In this document: positions 1-7,769 of the stretch, piece after piece | Numbering within the stretch: the stretch's first letter is position 1 | How the letters are laid out: every line of letters begins with the position of its first letter | DNA from: JBDHTS01 sp044221445 | Lineage (GTDB): Bacteria; Pseudomonadota; Alphaproteobacteria; Micavibrionales; Micavibrionaceae | Direction: 5' to 3' | DNA: 64,000 bases | NCBI GenBank assembly: GCA_044221445.1 | Contig: JBGAPF010000010.1 | Span: 1 to 64,000, forward strand | Notes under the pieces: model-generated | Seen by the model: only the letters and a program-made list of their open reading frames with translations | What the model was told of the DNA's origin: nothing | Databases searched by the model: none | Program-made: the position numbers and the translations under genes

Positions 1-1
1 C

Positions 2-412
2 ATCCACGGACGGTCCGACGCGACGCTGAACCCCGGCGGCGTACGGATCGGGACGGCGGAAATATACCGCCAGGTCGAACTGATCCCCGAGGTGGCGGAA
101 AGCATCGCCATCGGCCAGGACTGGCAGGGCGACGCGCGGGTCGTTCTGTTCGTCCGTTTGAAAGAGGGCGCGGAACTGACCGGCGACTTGAAAGACCGCA
201 TCAGAAAACAGATCCGCGTCGGGGCGTCCCCCCGCCATGTGCCGGCGAAAATTCTCGCGGTTACGGATATTCCCCGCACCAAGTCCGGCAAAATCACCGA
301 ACTTGCGGTGCGTGATATCGTTCATGGCCGCGCGATCAAAAACGCCGAGGCGCTGGCCAATCCCGAAGCGCTGGCTTTATACAAAAACCTGCCCGAACTG
401 CAGACCGAATAG
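2..412 (+). CDS. Acetoacetyl-CoA synthetase, C-terminal part (partial)
   Basis: The reading frame is open from the window edge, so the 5' part of the gene lies outside. The visible 136 residues match the C-terminal lid domain of ANL-superfamily acyl-CoA ligases. The stretch DATLNPGGVRIGTAEIYRQV is characteristic of acetoacetyl-CoA synthetase, and PRTKSGKI carries the lysine that contacts the acyl-adenylate in this family. The enzyme activates acetoacetate to acetoacetyl-CoA with ATP, feeding ketone bodies or polyhydroxybutyrate breakdown products into central metabolism. The ending (VHGRAIKNAEALANPEAL) is also typical of this subfamily rather than of acetyl-CoA synthetase. No neighbour from the pathway is visible downstream; the next 170 bases are AT-rich and non-coding. 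Confidence 0.9.
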   Translation: MHGRSDATLNPGGVRIGTAEIYRQVELIPEVAESIAIGQDWQGDARVVLFVRLKEGAELTGDLKDRIRKQIRVGASPRHVPAKILAVTDIPRTKSGKITELAVRDIVHGRAIKNAEALANPEALALYKNLPELQTE

Positions 413-543
413 ATTTTTTTGTGGATATAAATTAATTTATGAGATGCCTTAAAATTCTTTTTATATCAATAACTAATATTAAGTACGTCTTATTTTTCCT
501 CTGACTTATCCAAGGCCGTTCATAAAGCCTTAAGACAGATTAC

Positions 544-572
544 TTGACTTAATACCAAGATTAGAGTTACAA
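544..572 (+). promoter_or_regulatory. Predicted sigma-70-type promoter of the small gene at 607
   Basis: TTGACT (544-549) and TTACAA (567-572) are separated by 17 bases, in an AT-rich stretch. Transcription would start near 579, about 28 bases before the chosen start codon. Together with the terminator at 798-846 this predicts a monocistronic transcript of about 270 nt. Assigned by eye only. Confidence 0.45.
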
Positions 573-606
573 AAAAGAAACAATGAAAAATCACAGGAGT
601 AGGCTA

Positions 607-783
607 ATGGCGTTACCAGAAGTCCAAGCAGCTTTTGCGGTGTCACGTTTGGCTGGGGATGGAGTTAAAGCGATTGCTTTTCAAACTGCAACCTCTCCGG
701 ACCATGTAGGTGATTTTGCCTTACATTCCATGTCCTCAGCTAGAAATACACGTCCCTTAGACCTGCCTCATCCATCCGTTTAG
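607..783 (+). CDS. Small protein of unknown function (58 aa)
   Basis: I do not recognise this protein. The ATG at 607 is chosen because AGGAG (594-598) lies 8 bases upstream; an in-frame ATG at 583 would add 8 residues but has no ribosome binding site. The product begins MALPEVQAAFAVSRLAGDG and ends in a Pro/His-rich tail (LDLPHPSV). It has no signal peptide or membrane segment. It sits alone between a promoter (544-572) and a strong terminator (798-846), in sequence more AT-rich than its neighbours, which supports a real independent transcription unit. The alternative is a small regulatory RNA with an accidental reading frame. Confidence 0.5.
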   Translation: MALPEVQAAFAVSRLAGDGVKAIAFQTATSPDHVGDFALHSMSSARNTRPLDLPHPSV

Positions 784-797
784 TAAGATAAGTTTTC

Positions 798-846
798 AAA
801 AAACCGCCTGTTGCCGCAAAAAAGCTTGCGCAAGGCGGTTTTTTCG
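798..846 (+). terminator. Rho-independent terminator
   Basis: The outer stem AACCGCCT / AGGCGGTT is followed directly by a T run (839-844). The loop contains a second complementarity, TTGC-GCAA. It closes the small transcription unit that starts near 579. The A run before the stem means it could also stop minus-strand transcription. Confidence 0.75.
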
Positions 847-1059
847 TAGTTAGATGGTTCCTATGATACTGATTGAAAACAGCATCGACCTGATGTCCGG
901 ACGGGCCTTCGCCCGCTCCGCCGCTGTTTTCGCCGCTGCCGCAGCCGCAGCGGGCGCCGCATGTGCGGCGGGCTGACGCCCCGCACATGATCCCGGCATA
1001 GCGCAGAGAGCGCGAACAGACCTCCCCCAAGAACCAGATAAGAAATCAGGCACGACGCC

Positions 1060-2271
1060 ATGAAACCGCTCTTTAAAAGCCAGCCTTTGTTCGGAAAAGG
1101 CACGAACGACTCCCTTCTCAATTTGCGCCCGTGCGTGGAAAACCTGCCGCCCAATCCGGGCGCGGAGATCATCCGTTACGGCCGCGGCAAACCCAATATC
1201 CTGTTCCTGGGCCAGGGCCAGGGCGAAATGCCGACCCCGGACTTTATCTGCAACGGGGCGACAAAGGCGATGGCGGAGGGAAAAACATTTTACGATTCGG
1301 TTATCGGCGTCGACGATCTGCGTCAGGAAATCGCCACTTATTATTCCCGCACCTACAAGCTTTCCATCCCCACCAGCCGCATCTTCGCCACCAGTTCCGG
1401 CACCACGGCCATGCATATCGCCCTTGCGTCCCTGCTGAACGAGGGGGATGAGGCTCTGGCCGTCACGCCGATCTGGAAAAACCTTCTGAGCATCGTCGAA
1501 CTGGCGCAGGGCCATGTGCGCGAAGTCGCGCTGACCAATAAGGACGGACGATGGAGTCTCGATCTCGACCATCTGTTCGCCAACGTCACGCCGCGCACGC
1601 GCGTGATCCTGATCGCCTCACCATCGAATCCGACCGGGTGGGTGATGACGGCGGAGGAGATCAAGGCCGTGATGGATTTCGCACGGGAACGGGACATCTG
1701 GGTCATTTCGGACGAGGTCTATTCGCGCATCGTCTATGACCGCGCCCACGCGCCCAGCTTCCTGGAACACGCCGAACCGGGCGACAAGCTGTTCGTGGTC
1801 AACAGCTTCTCAAAAGCCTGGGCGATGACGGGCTGGCGGCTCGGCTGGTTGGTCGGCCCGGCGGAAGCCGAATGCCATGTACGCGATATCGCGCTTTACA
1901 ACACGATGGGCCCGCCGACCTTTACGCAATATGGCGGGATCGAGGCTCTGCGTCATGGCGAGGATTTCCTCCGCACGCAACTTGACCTGTGGGAAGGCAA
2001 CCGGGCCTATGTGATGGAGCGGTTCAATGCCCATAACCGTATAGTCTGCGACACGCCTGAGGCTGCGTTCTACGCCTTTTTCCGGGTAGACGGCCAGGAG
2101 GACTGCCTGACTTTCGCAAAAAAACTGATCGACGAGACCGGCTTGTCCCTCGCGCCCGGCTGCGCCTTCGGCAAGGCGGGGCGTGGTTATATGCGACTGT
2201 GTTTCGCCGTCGGCCGGAAAAAACTGGACGACGCGCTTGAACGCCTTGAGCAGGTCGTCGGCAACGGCTGA
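1060..2271 (+). CDS. Aspartate-aminotransferase-family PLP enzyme (class I/II)
   Basis: A 403-residue fold-type I pyridoxal-phosphate aminotransferase of the AspC/AspB group. The PLP-binding lysine is K252 in NSFSKAWAMTGWRLGWLVG. The SPSNPTGWV motif (about residue 187) and the later YMRLCFAVG segment, which holds the substrate-carboxylate arginine, are also present. Enzymes of this type move amino groups between aspartate, aromatic or branched amino acids and 2-oxo acids in the cytoplasm. Substrate cannot be fixed from sequence. No clear ribosome binding site precedes the ATG at 1060, but the conserved N-terminal region starts soon after it. It is followed by a perfect hairpin (2299-2325) and an RNA methyltransferase gene on the same strand. 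Confidence 0.85.
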   Translation: MKPLFKSQPLFGKGTNDSLLNLRPCVENLPPNPGAEIIRYGRGKPNILFLGQGQGEMPTPDFICNGATKAMAEGKTFYDSVIGVDDLRQEIATYYSRTYKLSIPTSRIFATSSGTTAMHIALASLLNEGDEALAVTPIWKNLLSIVELAQGHVREVALTNKDGRWSLDLDHLFANVTPRTRVILIASPSNPTGWVMTAEEIKAVMDFARERDIWVISDEVYSRIVYDRAHAPSFLEHAEPGDKLFVVNSFSKAWAMTGWRLGWLVGPAEAECHVRDIALYNTMGPPTFTQYGGIEALRHGEDFLRTQLDLWEGNRAYVMERFNAHNRIVCDTPEAAFYAFFRVDGQEDCLTFAKKLIDETGLSLAPGCAFGKAGRGYMRLCFAVGRKKLDDALERLEQVVGNG

Positions 2272-2298
2272 CCGCACTTAGTCATTGAACATCTCCAG

Positions 2299-2325
2299 GA
2301 ATTGCCTGTATAGAACAGGCAATTC
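2299..2325. repeat. Perfect 11-bp inverted repeat between two genes
   Basis: GAATTGCCTGT (2299-2309) and ACAGGCAATTC (2315-2325) pair perfectly around a 5-base loop. There is no T run on either side, so it is not a standard intrinsic terminator. It lies 28 bases before the start of the RNA methyltransferase gene and could be an attenuator, a processing site or an operator. Confidence 0.6.
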
Positions 2326-2352
2326 AACGCATTGATTATCCAGGGAACATTT

Positions 2353-2889
2353 ATGCGCGGCTATTTCGGCATCGGCGTGGAAGGCATCAGCAAGGAGCAA
2401 AACGCGGGCAACCTCGTCCGCTCCGCGCATGCCTTCGGAGCCAGCTTCTTTTTTGCCATCACACCGTCGCTCGATATGCATGCCCTGCGCCAGTCGGACA
2501 CCTCAGGCGCGTTCGATCATCTGCCCTATTACCAGTATCCTTCCGTCGCCGACCTGGCCTTTCCCGAGGATTGTCAGCTCGTCGGGATCGAACTGACGGA
2601 TGAATCCATCGACCTGCCTTCCTTCCGCCATCCCTTGCGCGCGGCCTATGTTCTGGGCCCGGAAATGGGAAGCCTGTCGCCGGAATTGCAGGCGCGATGC
2701 GACTATCTGGTCAAAATTCCGATGAAATTCTGCGTCAATGTCGGCGTCGCGGGGGCGCTGGCCATGTACGACCGGATGATGTGCCTGGGGCGGTTTGCGG
2801 AACGGCCTGTAAAGCCCGGCGGCCCGGCCAGTCCCTATGAAAAGCAGAAGCAGGTTTTCCGGCGCATCGTCAGGAAGAAGAAAGCTTAA
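2353..2889 (+). CDS. SpoU/TrmH-family RNA 2'-O-methyltransferase
   Basis: This 178-residue SPOUT-fold enzyme shows the three family motifs in order: motif 1 NAGNLVRSAHAFGA near the N terminus, motif 2 YVLGPEMGSLSPEL (about residues 102-115), and motif 3 IPMKFCVNVGVAGALAMYDR (about residues 128-147). Such enzymes transfer a methyl group from S-adenosylmethionine to a ribose 2'-OH of tRNA or rRNA. It lacks the extra N-terminal substrate-binding domain of RlmB, so it resembles the short TrmH/TrmL-like group. The ATG at 2353 follows a GGGA sequence and is preferred to the ATG at 2332. Its stop overlaps the stop of the convergent anti-sigma gene by 4 bases. Confidence 0.85.
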   Translation: MRGYFGIGVEGISKEQNAGNLVRSAHAFGASFFFAITPSLDMHALRQSDTSGAFDHLPYYQYPSVADLAFPEDCQLVGIELTDESIDLPSFRHPLRAAYVLGPEMGSLSPELQARCDYLVKIPMKFCVNVGVAGALAMYDRMMCLGRFAERPVKPGGPASPYEKQKQVFRRIVRKKKA

Positions 2890-3533
2890 GCGTTTTTCCG
2901 TCTGAAAAACCGCAGGATATCGCCCAGAGGCGAAGGACGTTCCCTTTCCTCGCTCACCGTAAAATAAAGGCAACCGAGACGTTCGTCGGCTCTGCGGCGA
3001 ACCGGCAGGCCCGGCGCGCTGATCACCAGGCGGCCCTGGCGATAAACCGTCCGGCCATCCGAATAGGCGCCTTCGATGATCAGCGCCAGCTCCATTCCTT
3101 CGCAGCGCTGGCGCGGGGTGGTGCGCCCGGGCCGCAGACTGGTGACCACGGCACGGCGCGGCGCGGACGGCAGAGCGATTTCGACAATTTTGATGCCGGG
3201 ACGCGCCGTCCGCCAGGCTGCTTCTCCACTTATATAGGGCTGGAGGATGCCGGGCAGGCTTGGCGTCTGACTGCACGGCTTATTCCCACAGGGCGACACA
3301 TCGTCGCATAACCGTCCCAACACATGATCCAGGCTGCCCTCATTCATTCTGACAGGTTCGCAGACATGATCCATCAGCGCGCCGCCGCAGGCCTCGAACC
3401 GCGCCACGGCACGCCGCGCGGGCGGAGACAAGGTCAGCCAGGTCGCGATCAGCAGCGAAGACGCCTCGTCCAGCGCGCCGCAGGCATATTCGAACAGCAG
3501 GGCTTCCTGCAGGCCGTCATCGTCTATCGTCAT
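2886..3533 (-). CDS. ChrR-like anti-sigma factor, metal ligands apparently lost
   Basis: A 215-residue protein placed directly after an ECF sigma gene, with a 4-base overlap. The N-terminal 55 residues follow the ChrR anti-sigma pattern (LLFEYACGALDEASSLLIAT..L....AR.AVARFEACGGALM). The C-terminal half (about 113-200) follows the ChrR cupin-like domain. Members of this family hold their sigma factor inactive until singlet oxygen or a similar stress. Oddly, the family's zinc ligands in the motif HLxLCPxC read W32, S36 and A39 here. In the cupin the expected T.H.H.G.E reads TTPRQRCEGME, keeping only the glutamate (E148). The protein is probably a metal-free relative of ChrR; whether it still senses stress is open. 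Confidence 0.75.
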   Translation of the reverse strand: MTIDDDGLQEALLFEYACGALDEASSLLIATWLTLSPPARRAVARFEACGGALMDHVCEPVRMNEGSLDHVLGRLCDDVSPCGNKPCSQTPSLPGILQPYISGEAAWRTARPGIKIVEIALPSAPRRAVVTSLRPGRTTPRQRCEGMELALIIEGAYSDGRTVYRQGRLVISAPGLPVRRRADERLGCLYFTVSEERERPSPLGDILRFFRRKNA

Positions 3534-4117
3534 AAAGCCTCCTTCAGGCCGAGGCGCATCTTGTCAAGCGCGAGCCTTATACGCGATTTAACCGTCCCAA
3601 GAGGCAAGCGCGTTTCGGCAGCGATATCGCTATGGCTTTTTTCTTCAAAAAACGCTTTCTGGATCATTTCCGCCTGGTCCGGAGACAAGGTTTTCATAGC
3701 TTCGGCCAAAGCAGCCGCTTCCTGGACATGGCCGAGAGAGGTTTCGGGGCTGTCCGAGTCGTCGGCGACAAACATGGGGTCGTCGCCTTCGGGTTCCGGC
3801 CGGCGCGCCTTCCGCATAGAATCGATGCGCTTGTTGCGGGCGATGGTATAGATCCAGGTCGAGGCTGCGGCTTTGGCGGGGTTGTAGCCGGATGCCTTGT
3901 CCCAGACGGCCAGCAGGGTTTCCTGCGCCAGTTCGTCGGCAAGATCGGGGTTGAACCCGCCACGCATCAGGAAGGATTTGACGCGCGGGGCGAAATGTTC
4001 GAACAGACGGATAAAGGCGTCGCGATCACGCTTTTTGCCAACCGAAACCAGAAGGTCTTCGAAGGTGACCGGCGCCTCTTCTGCCCTGCCGGTTTGCTTA
4101 AGCGGTTGCGATGCCAT
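3530..4117 (-). CDS. ECF RNA polymerase sigma factor (RpoE/ChrR-associated group)
   Basis: A 195-residue extracytoplasmic-function sigma factor. Region 2 spans about residues 25-110 (FIRLFEHFAPRVKSFLMRGG ... ETLLAVWDKA ... TWIYTIARNKRIDSMR) and binds the -10 element and core polymerase. Region 4 spans about 135-188 (LSPDQAEMIQKAFFEEKSHS ... LGTVKSRIRLALDKMR) and holds the helix-turn-helix that reads the -35 element. A pairing with a ChrR-like gene downstream suggests an oxidative or photo-oxidative stress regulon. It is divergent from the IalB-like gene, which is a plausible target. Confidence 0.92.
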   Translation of the reverse strand: MASQPLKQTGRAEEAPVTFEDLLVSVGKKRDRDAFIRLFEHFAPRVKSFLMRGGFNPDLADELAQETLLAVWDKASGYNPAKAAASTWIYTIARNKRIDSMRKARRPEPEGDDPMFVADDSDSPETSLGHVQEAAALAEAMKTLSPDQAEMIQKAFFEEKSHSDIAAETRLPLGTVKSRIRLALDKMRLGLKEAL

Positions 4118-4227
4118 GACGCATTAGACCAATTTTCAGAGTTTTCGGCAAAGAAAGAATGCATGGAAACCGTTTTGCGATTCAACCGGGATGCGCTAGT
4201 CTCCTTGCCGCAAACGGAGGTGACACC

Positions 4228-4755
4228 ATGAAGCGCATCGCTTTACTCTCGGCCCTTGCCGCCCTGCCCCTGATCGCGGGCCCTGTCCAGATGGCCCAGG
4301 CCGCCGATCCCCGCCTGATCGCGCAACATGACAAATGGGGCGCCTATGTCATCGGCGAGAAAGCCAACAAAGTATGTTACATGGCCAGCAAACCCGATGC
4401 CCAGGACGGCGACCTAAAGGGTAAAAACCGCGGAGACGTCTATGCGCTTGTCACCCATCGTCCGTCCGACGGCACGAAGGATGTATTCAGCTATGTCGCG
4501 GGATATGCCTATAAAGAAGGCAGCGAGGCGCAGCTTCAGATCGACGATAAGAAATTCGACCTCTTCACCCGCGATGACTCGGCATGGGCCAAAAACGCCG
4601 AAACAGACAAAGCCATCGCCGCCGCCCTTCGCAAGGGCAGCAGAATGACCGTCAAGGGGGTGTCCAGCCGCGGGACGGAAACCAGCGATACTTTAAGCCT
4701 CAAAGGAACGGGCGGTGCCTACAACGACATTTCACGCGAATGCGCGTCGAAATAA
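4228..4755 (+). CDS. Invasion-associated locus B (IalB)-family exported protein
   Basis: The ATG at 4228 follows GGAGGT with good spacing and opens a signal peptide (MKRIALLSALAALPLIAGPV ... AQAA). The mature part has the IalB pattern: HDKWGAYV ... KVCYMASKP near the N terminus, FTRDDSAWAKN in the middle, and a second cysteine near the C terminus (ISRECASK) that may form a disulphide with the first. The family was named in Bartonella, but most alphaproteobacterial members have no proven role in invasion. It is probably periplasmic. It is transcribed away from the ECF sigma gene, with 110 bases between them. Confidence 0.8.
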   Translation: MKRIALLSALAALPLIAGPVQMAQAADPRLIAQHDKWGAYVIGEKANKVCYMASKPDAQDGDLKGKNRGDVYALVTHRPSDGTKDVFSYVAGYAYKEGSEAQLQIDDKKFDLFTRDDSAWAKNAETDKAIAAALRKGSRMTVKGVSSRGTETSDTLSLKGTGGAYNDISRECASK

Positions 4756-4838
4756 GGATCTTCTTTGGAAAGCTTCTTGCCTTAATTAAGGCGTACGTTT
4801 GACAGATTTTCGCCAACTGTTTGTTATGAATAGAAAAA

Positions 4839-4867
4839 AATGCCAAGTCCGATTTTAGCTTGGCATT
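4839..4867 (-). terminator. Hairpin with a T run on the minus strand only
   Basis: TGCCAAG (4841-4847) and CTTGGCA (4859-4865), extended by flanking A/T pairs, form a 9-bp stem around an 11-base loop. Read on the minus strand the stem is followed by seven T residues, which is a good intrinsic terminator. On the plus strand, where both flanking genes are read, no T run follows. It either ends an antisense transcript from the peptidase gene or acts as a structured leader. Confidence 0.5.
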
Positions 4868-4946
4868 AACCATTCAAAGTGCTATCAAGATTTTTGTGAC
4901 GATGTTGGAACTGAATTCGACGGTAAGTGTTTTGAGCGACTGCTCC

Positions 4947-6491
4947 ATGAAACGTAAAGAGTCCCAGGCTGTTTCCCGGACCTCCCTTAAAAATGGTTTG
5001 CAGATGTTGGGCAGCAATGTCCGGATCCGGCAGCGCTATCTTTATACACGGTCTGGCCGGCTGCGCCTACGCTGCATCGCCCCGCCTCTGGCCGTCGCGT
5101 TGATGGGGCTTTCTGCCCTGGCAGGCTGGACGCAAAGCAGCCGCACGCCCGAGACGGCCGATTACGCATTCCTTCCCGCCGCGGAAGCCGTCGCGCCTTA
5201 TGAAGACCGCGCCAGTTCCCTTTATGCTTTTTACCGCAAGCGCATGCAGCGTTACGAAGAGCCCGGACAGACGGTCGTGGCTGCCATGCAGCCCCTCGCG
5301 CAACAGCCTGTAGCCCAAGTCCAGCCCGCCCTACCCGAACACCCTTCGGACAAGATTATTGAGATCGGCAAGGGCGATACTTTGACCGGGTTACTGCAGG
5401 ATGCCGGGGTGGCCGCCGAAGAGGCCTATGCCATGGTCGAGGCGCTGGAAGGATCGTTCAATCCCCGCAACCTGCGTCCGGGCCAAAAGCTTTCCGTCCA
5501 TTTTACCCCCGCAGAGGAAGCCGGCACCTATAACCCGTCGCGCATCGACATGCCGATCGACAATCTGAAGACCGTCGCGCTCGAAAAAACGAAGGACGGT
5601 TACAAGACATCCGTCGTCGAAAAACCCGTTGAAACAAAAATATATGCCCACCGGGCTAAAATCGAGACGTCGCTTTATGGCAGCGCCGCCAAGGCGGGCA
5701 TCCCTTCCAGCGTTATCGCGGACATGATCAAGATCTACTCCTACGATATCGACTTCCAGCGCGATTTGCGCAAGGGCGATATCGTCGAAGCCATGTATGA
5801 ACAGGTCGAGACGAAAGACGGCGATCCGGTCAGAACCGGCGACCTCCTGTTCGCGCGCCTGATCATCGATGGCCGAAACGTGCCGATCTACCGGTATGAA
5901 GCCAATGGCATAGCTGATTATTATACGGCGGACGGAAAAAGCATCCGTAAAAGCCTGATGCGTACACCTGTTGACGGCGCCCGCATCTCTTCGGGGTTCG
6001 GCCTTCGCATGCATCCTGTGCTGGGATATACGAAAATGCATAAAGGCATGGATTTCGCGGCGCCGACAGGAACGCCTATCTATGCCGCCGGTAACGGCGT
6101 GGTCGAAAAATGCGGCCCGTTCAGCAGCTATGGCAATTATGTACGCATACGCCATAACGCCAGCATGAAAACAGCTTACGCGCATATGAGCCGCTTTGCC
6201 CCCGGTATCCGGTCAGGCCAGAAAGTCCGTCAGGGTCAGGTGATTGGCTATGTCGGCCGCACCGGACGTGTTACAGGCGCCCATCTTCATTACGAAGTCC
6301 TGGTCAATAATGTTCAGGTCAACCCGTCCAAGATGACAATGGCCCAGGCGGATGGCCTGACCGGAAAAAGACTGGCGTCGTTCAAAGCCTTCGTTGGCAA
6401 GATCAACCAGCAATATGGAACACTTAGCGGCAGCATGAAATACGCCGAACGGGACGATGGCAGCGACAAGCCACAGGTTACCCTGCGTTAA
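4947..6491 (+). CDS. M23-family cell-wall endopeptidase with LysM-like region
   Basis: A 514-residue exported peptidoglycan hydrolase. One membrane or signal segment (CIAPPLAVALMGLSALAGW) lies near residues 43-61. It is followed by a LysM-like region (IIEIGKGDTLTGLLQDAGV) and a C-terminal lysostaphin-type domain. The zinc ligands are visible: H365 and D369 in MHKGMDFAAP, and H446 and H448 in AHLHYEV, with a further histidine in TAYAHMSRF. It probably cuts peptide cross-links in the periplasm during growth or division. The start is uncertain: ATG 4947 is preferred, ATG 4902 would add 15 residues, and a TTG at 4860 would overlap the hairpin at 4839-4867. It lies 51 bases before lolA. Confidence 0.88.
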   Translation: MKRKESQAVSRTSLKNGLQMLGSNVRIRQRYLYTRSGRLRLRCIAPPLAVALMGLSALAGWTQSSRTPETADYAFLPAAEAVAPYEDRASSLYAFYRKRMQRYEEPGQTVVAAMQPLAQQPVAQVQPALPEHPSDKIIEIGKGDTLTGLLQDAGVAAEEAYAMVEALEGSFNPRNLRPGQKLSVHFTPAEEAGTYNPSRIDMPIDNLKTVALEKTKDGYKTSVVEKPVETKIYAHRAKIETSLYGSAAKAGIPSSVIADMIKIYSYDIDFQRDLRKGDIVEAMYEQVETKDGDPVRTGDLLFARLIIDGRNVPIYRYEANGIADYYTADGKSIRKSLMRTPVDGARISSGFGLRMHPVLGYTKMHKGMDFAAPTGTPIYAAGNGVVEKCGPFSSYGNYVRIRHNASMKTAYAHMSRFAPGIRSGQKVRQGQVIGYVGRTGRVTGAHLHYEVLVNNVQVNPSKMTMAQADGLTGKRLASFKAFVGKINQQYGTLSGSMKYAERDDGSDKPQVTLR

Positions 6492-6542
6492 TCTTGCCAA
6501 TATGCCTTTCTTTTGCCGGAAAGCTTCTTTATGAATAGCGGC

Positions 6543-7154
6543 ATGAAAACACTCCTTCTTCTTCTCGCATTCGCGCTGTTTCCCGCCCATGCTTTTGCAC
6601 AGGCCGACACACGTCCCCCCGAAGTCGTCAGAGCGGAGAAATATCTCCAGAACCTGACCACCGCGAAAGCGCGTTTCCTTCAGACATCACCGGATGGCAA
6701 ACAGCTGATCGGGACGTTTTATTTGTCGCGGCCAGGCAAGCTGCGGTTCGAGTATGACGGTGTCCAGGATTTCGTCGTTGCCGACGGCTTTTTCATTTAT
6801 TTTTACGATTCTCAGGTCAAGCAGCAAAGCAATGCGCCGATCGGCCAGACCCTGGCTGATTTCCTCCTCAGGAAAAACCTGCATCTTAAAGGCGACTTGA
6901 CAGTTAAGGAAGTCGCGCGCCGCGGGGGCCTTATGCTGATCACACTGGTGCAGACCACGGATCCCGCCGCTGGGTCTTTGACCCTTGCCTTTCAGGACAA
7001 TCCTTTCCAGCTTAAAAAATGGCGTGTGGTCGACGGGACGGGGGCAATCACCGAGGTTGAACTATTTCAATTGAAGACAGGTGTCAAAGTGGATAACAGC
7101 CTGTTCGCTTATCGCGACCCGTTGCACGGCAAGCGCGAACATTACAACCAGTGA
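6543..7154 (+). CDS. lolA: LolA-type outer-membrane lipoprotein carrier
   Basis: This 203-residue periplasmic protein starts with a clear signal peptide (MKTLLLLLAFALFPAHAFAQ). The mature part follows the LolA fold: KYLQNLTTAKARFLQTSPDG, then GTFYLSRPGKLRFEYD and FVVADGFFIYFYD, which form the hydrophobic half-barrel. LolA takes lipoproteins from the LolCDE transporter and carries them across the periplasm to LolB. An ATG at 6531 would add four residues and cannot be excluded. The downstream recR begins 13 bases after its stop, so the two are probably cotranscribed. Confidence 0.88.
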   Translation: MKTLLLLLAFALFPAHAFAQADTRPPEVVRAEKYLQNLTTAKARFLQTSPDGKQLIGTFYLSRPGKLRFEYDGVQDFVVADGFFIYFYDSQVKQQSNAPIGQTLADFLLRKNLHLKGDLTVKEVARRGGLMLITLVQTTDPAAGSLTLAFQDNPFQLKKWRVVDGTGAITEVELFQLKTGVKVDNSLFAYRDPLHGKREHYNQ

Positions 7155-7166
7155 CATGCGTCTGAC

Positions 7167-7769
7167 ATGAAGGAAACCGGCGCGCTCGACCAGTTGATCA
7201 GAGCCCTTGCGGCCCTGCCTGGCCTTGGTCCTCGTTCAGGACGGCGCATCGCCCTTCACTTGCTGAGCAACCGCGACAAGGGCCTTGATCCTCTTGTGCG
7301 GGCCTTGCAGGAAGCTGGTAAGGCCGTCAAGACATGCAACGCCTGCGGAAATTTCGATATTCACGATCCCTGCAGCATCTGCCGTTCTGAAAGCCGTAAC
7401 CGCGCCGTGCTCTGCGTAGTGTCGCAGGTGTCGGATCTATGGGCGATCGAACGGACAGGTGCTTATAAAGGCCTGTATCATTGCTTGGGAGGCATCCTGT
7501 CCGCCCTGAACGGCGTCACCCCGGGACAACTACGGATACAGACATTGCTGGACCGGGCAAAAGACGAGCGGGTGAGTGAGATTATACTGGCCTTAAGCGC
7601 TACGGTCGACGGCCAGACCACGGCCCATTATCTGACCGACCGTTTGCAGCAGGCCTCGCAGACCGTCAGAATCAGTCGGCTTGCCCATGGCGTCCCGGTC
7701 GGCGGCGAACTTGACCATTTGGATGACGGCACCATTGCCACAGCGCTTAAATCACGCTCGTCGCTTTAA
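7167..7769 (+). CDS. recR: Recombination mediator protein RecR
   Basis: A full-length 200-residue RecR. In order: helix-hairpin-helix (LIRALAALPGLGPRSGRRIA), a C4 zinc finger with C57, C60, C69 and C72, a Toprim domain starting at VLCVVSQVSDLWAIE, and the conserved C-terminal SRLAHGVPVGGELDHLDDGT. RecR works with RecO (and RecF) to load RecA on SSB-coated single-stranded DNA. In many bacteria recR follows dnaX and ybaB; here those genes are about 50 kb away (56.8-58.7 kb) and recR follows lolA. The start is supported by the conserved N terminus. Confidence 0.95.
   Translation: MKETGALDQLIRALAALPGLGPRSGRRIALHLLSNRDKGLDPLVRALQEAGKAVKTCNACGNFDIHDPCSICRSESRNRAVLCVVSQVSDLWAIERTGAYKGLYHCLGGILSALNGVTPGQLRIQTLLDRAKDERVSEIILALSATVDGQTTAHYLTDRLQQASQTVRISRLAHGVPVGGELDHLDDGTIATALKSRSSL

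Noticed and set aside
607..783. Possible modified-peptide precursor (also considered for 18745-18897)
   Set aside because: No cyclase, radical-SAM, protease or transporter gene is close to either frame, and neither has a recognised leader motif.
863..976. 37-codon frame giving an Ala-rich hydrophobic peptide
   Set aside because: No good ribosome binding site, and the Ala string is what GC-rich repeats give by chance. It follows a terminator and has no visible promoter.
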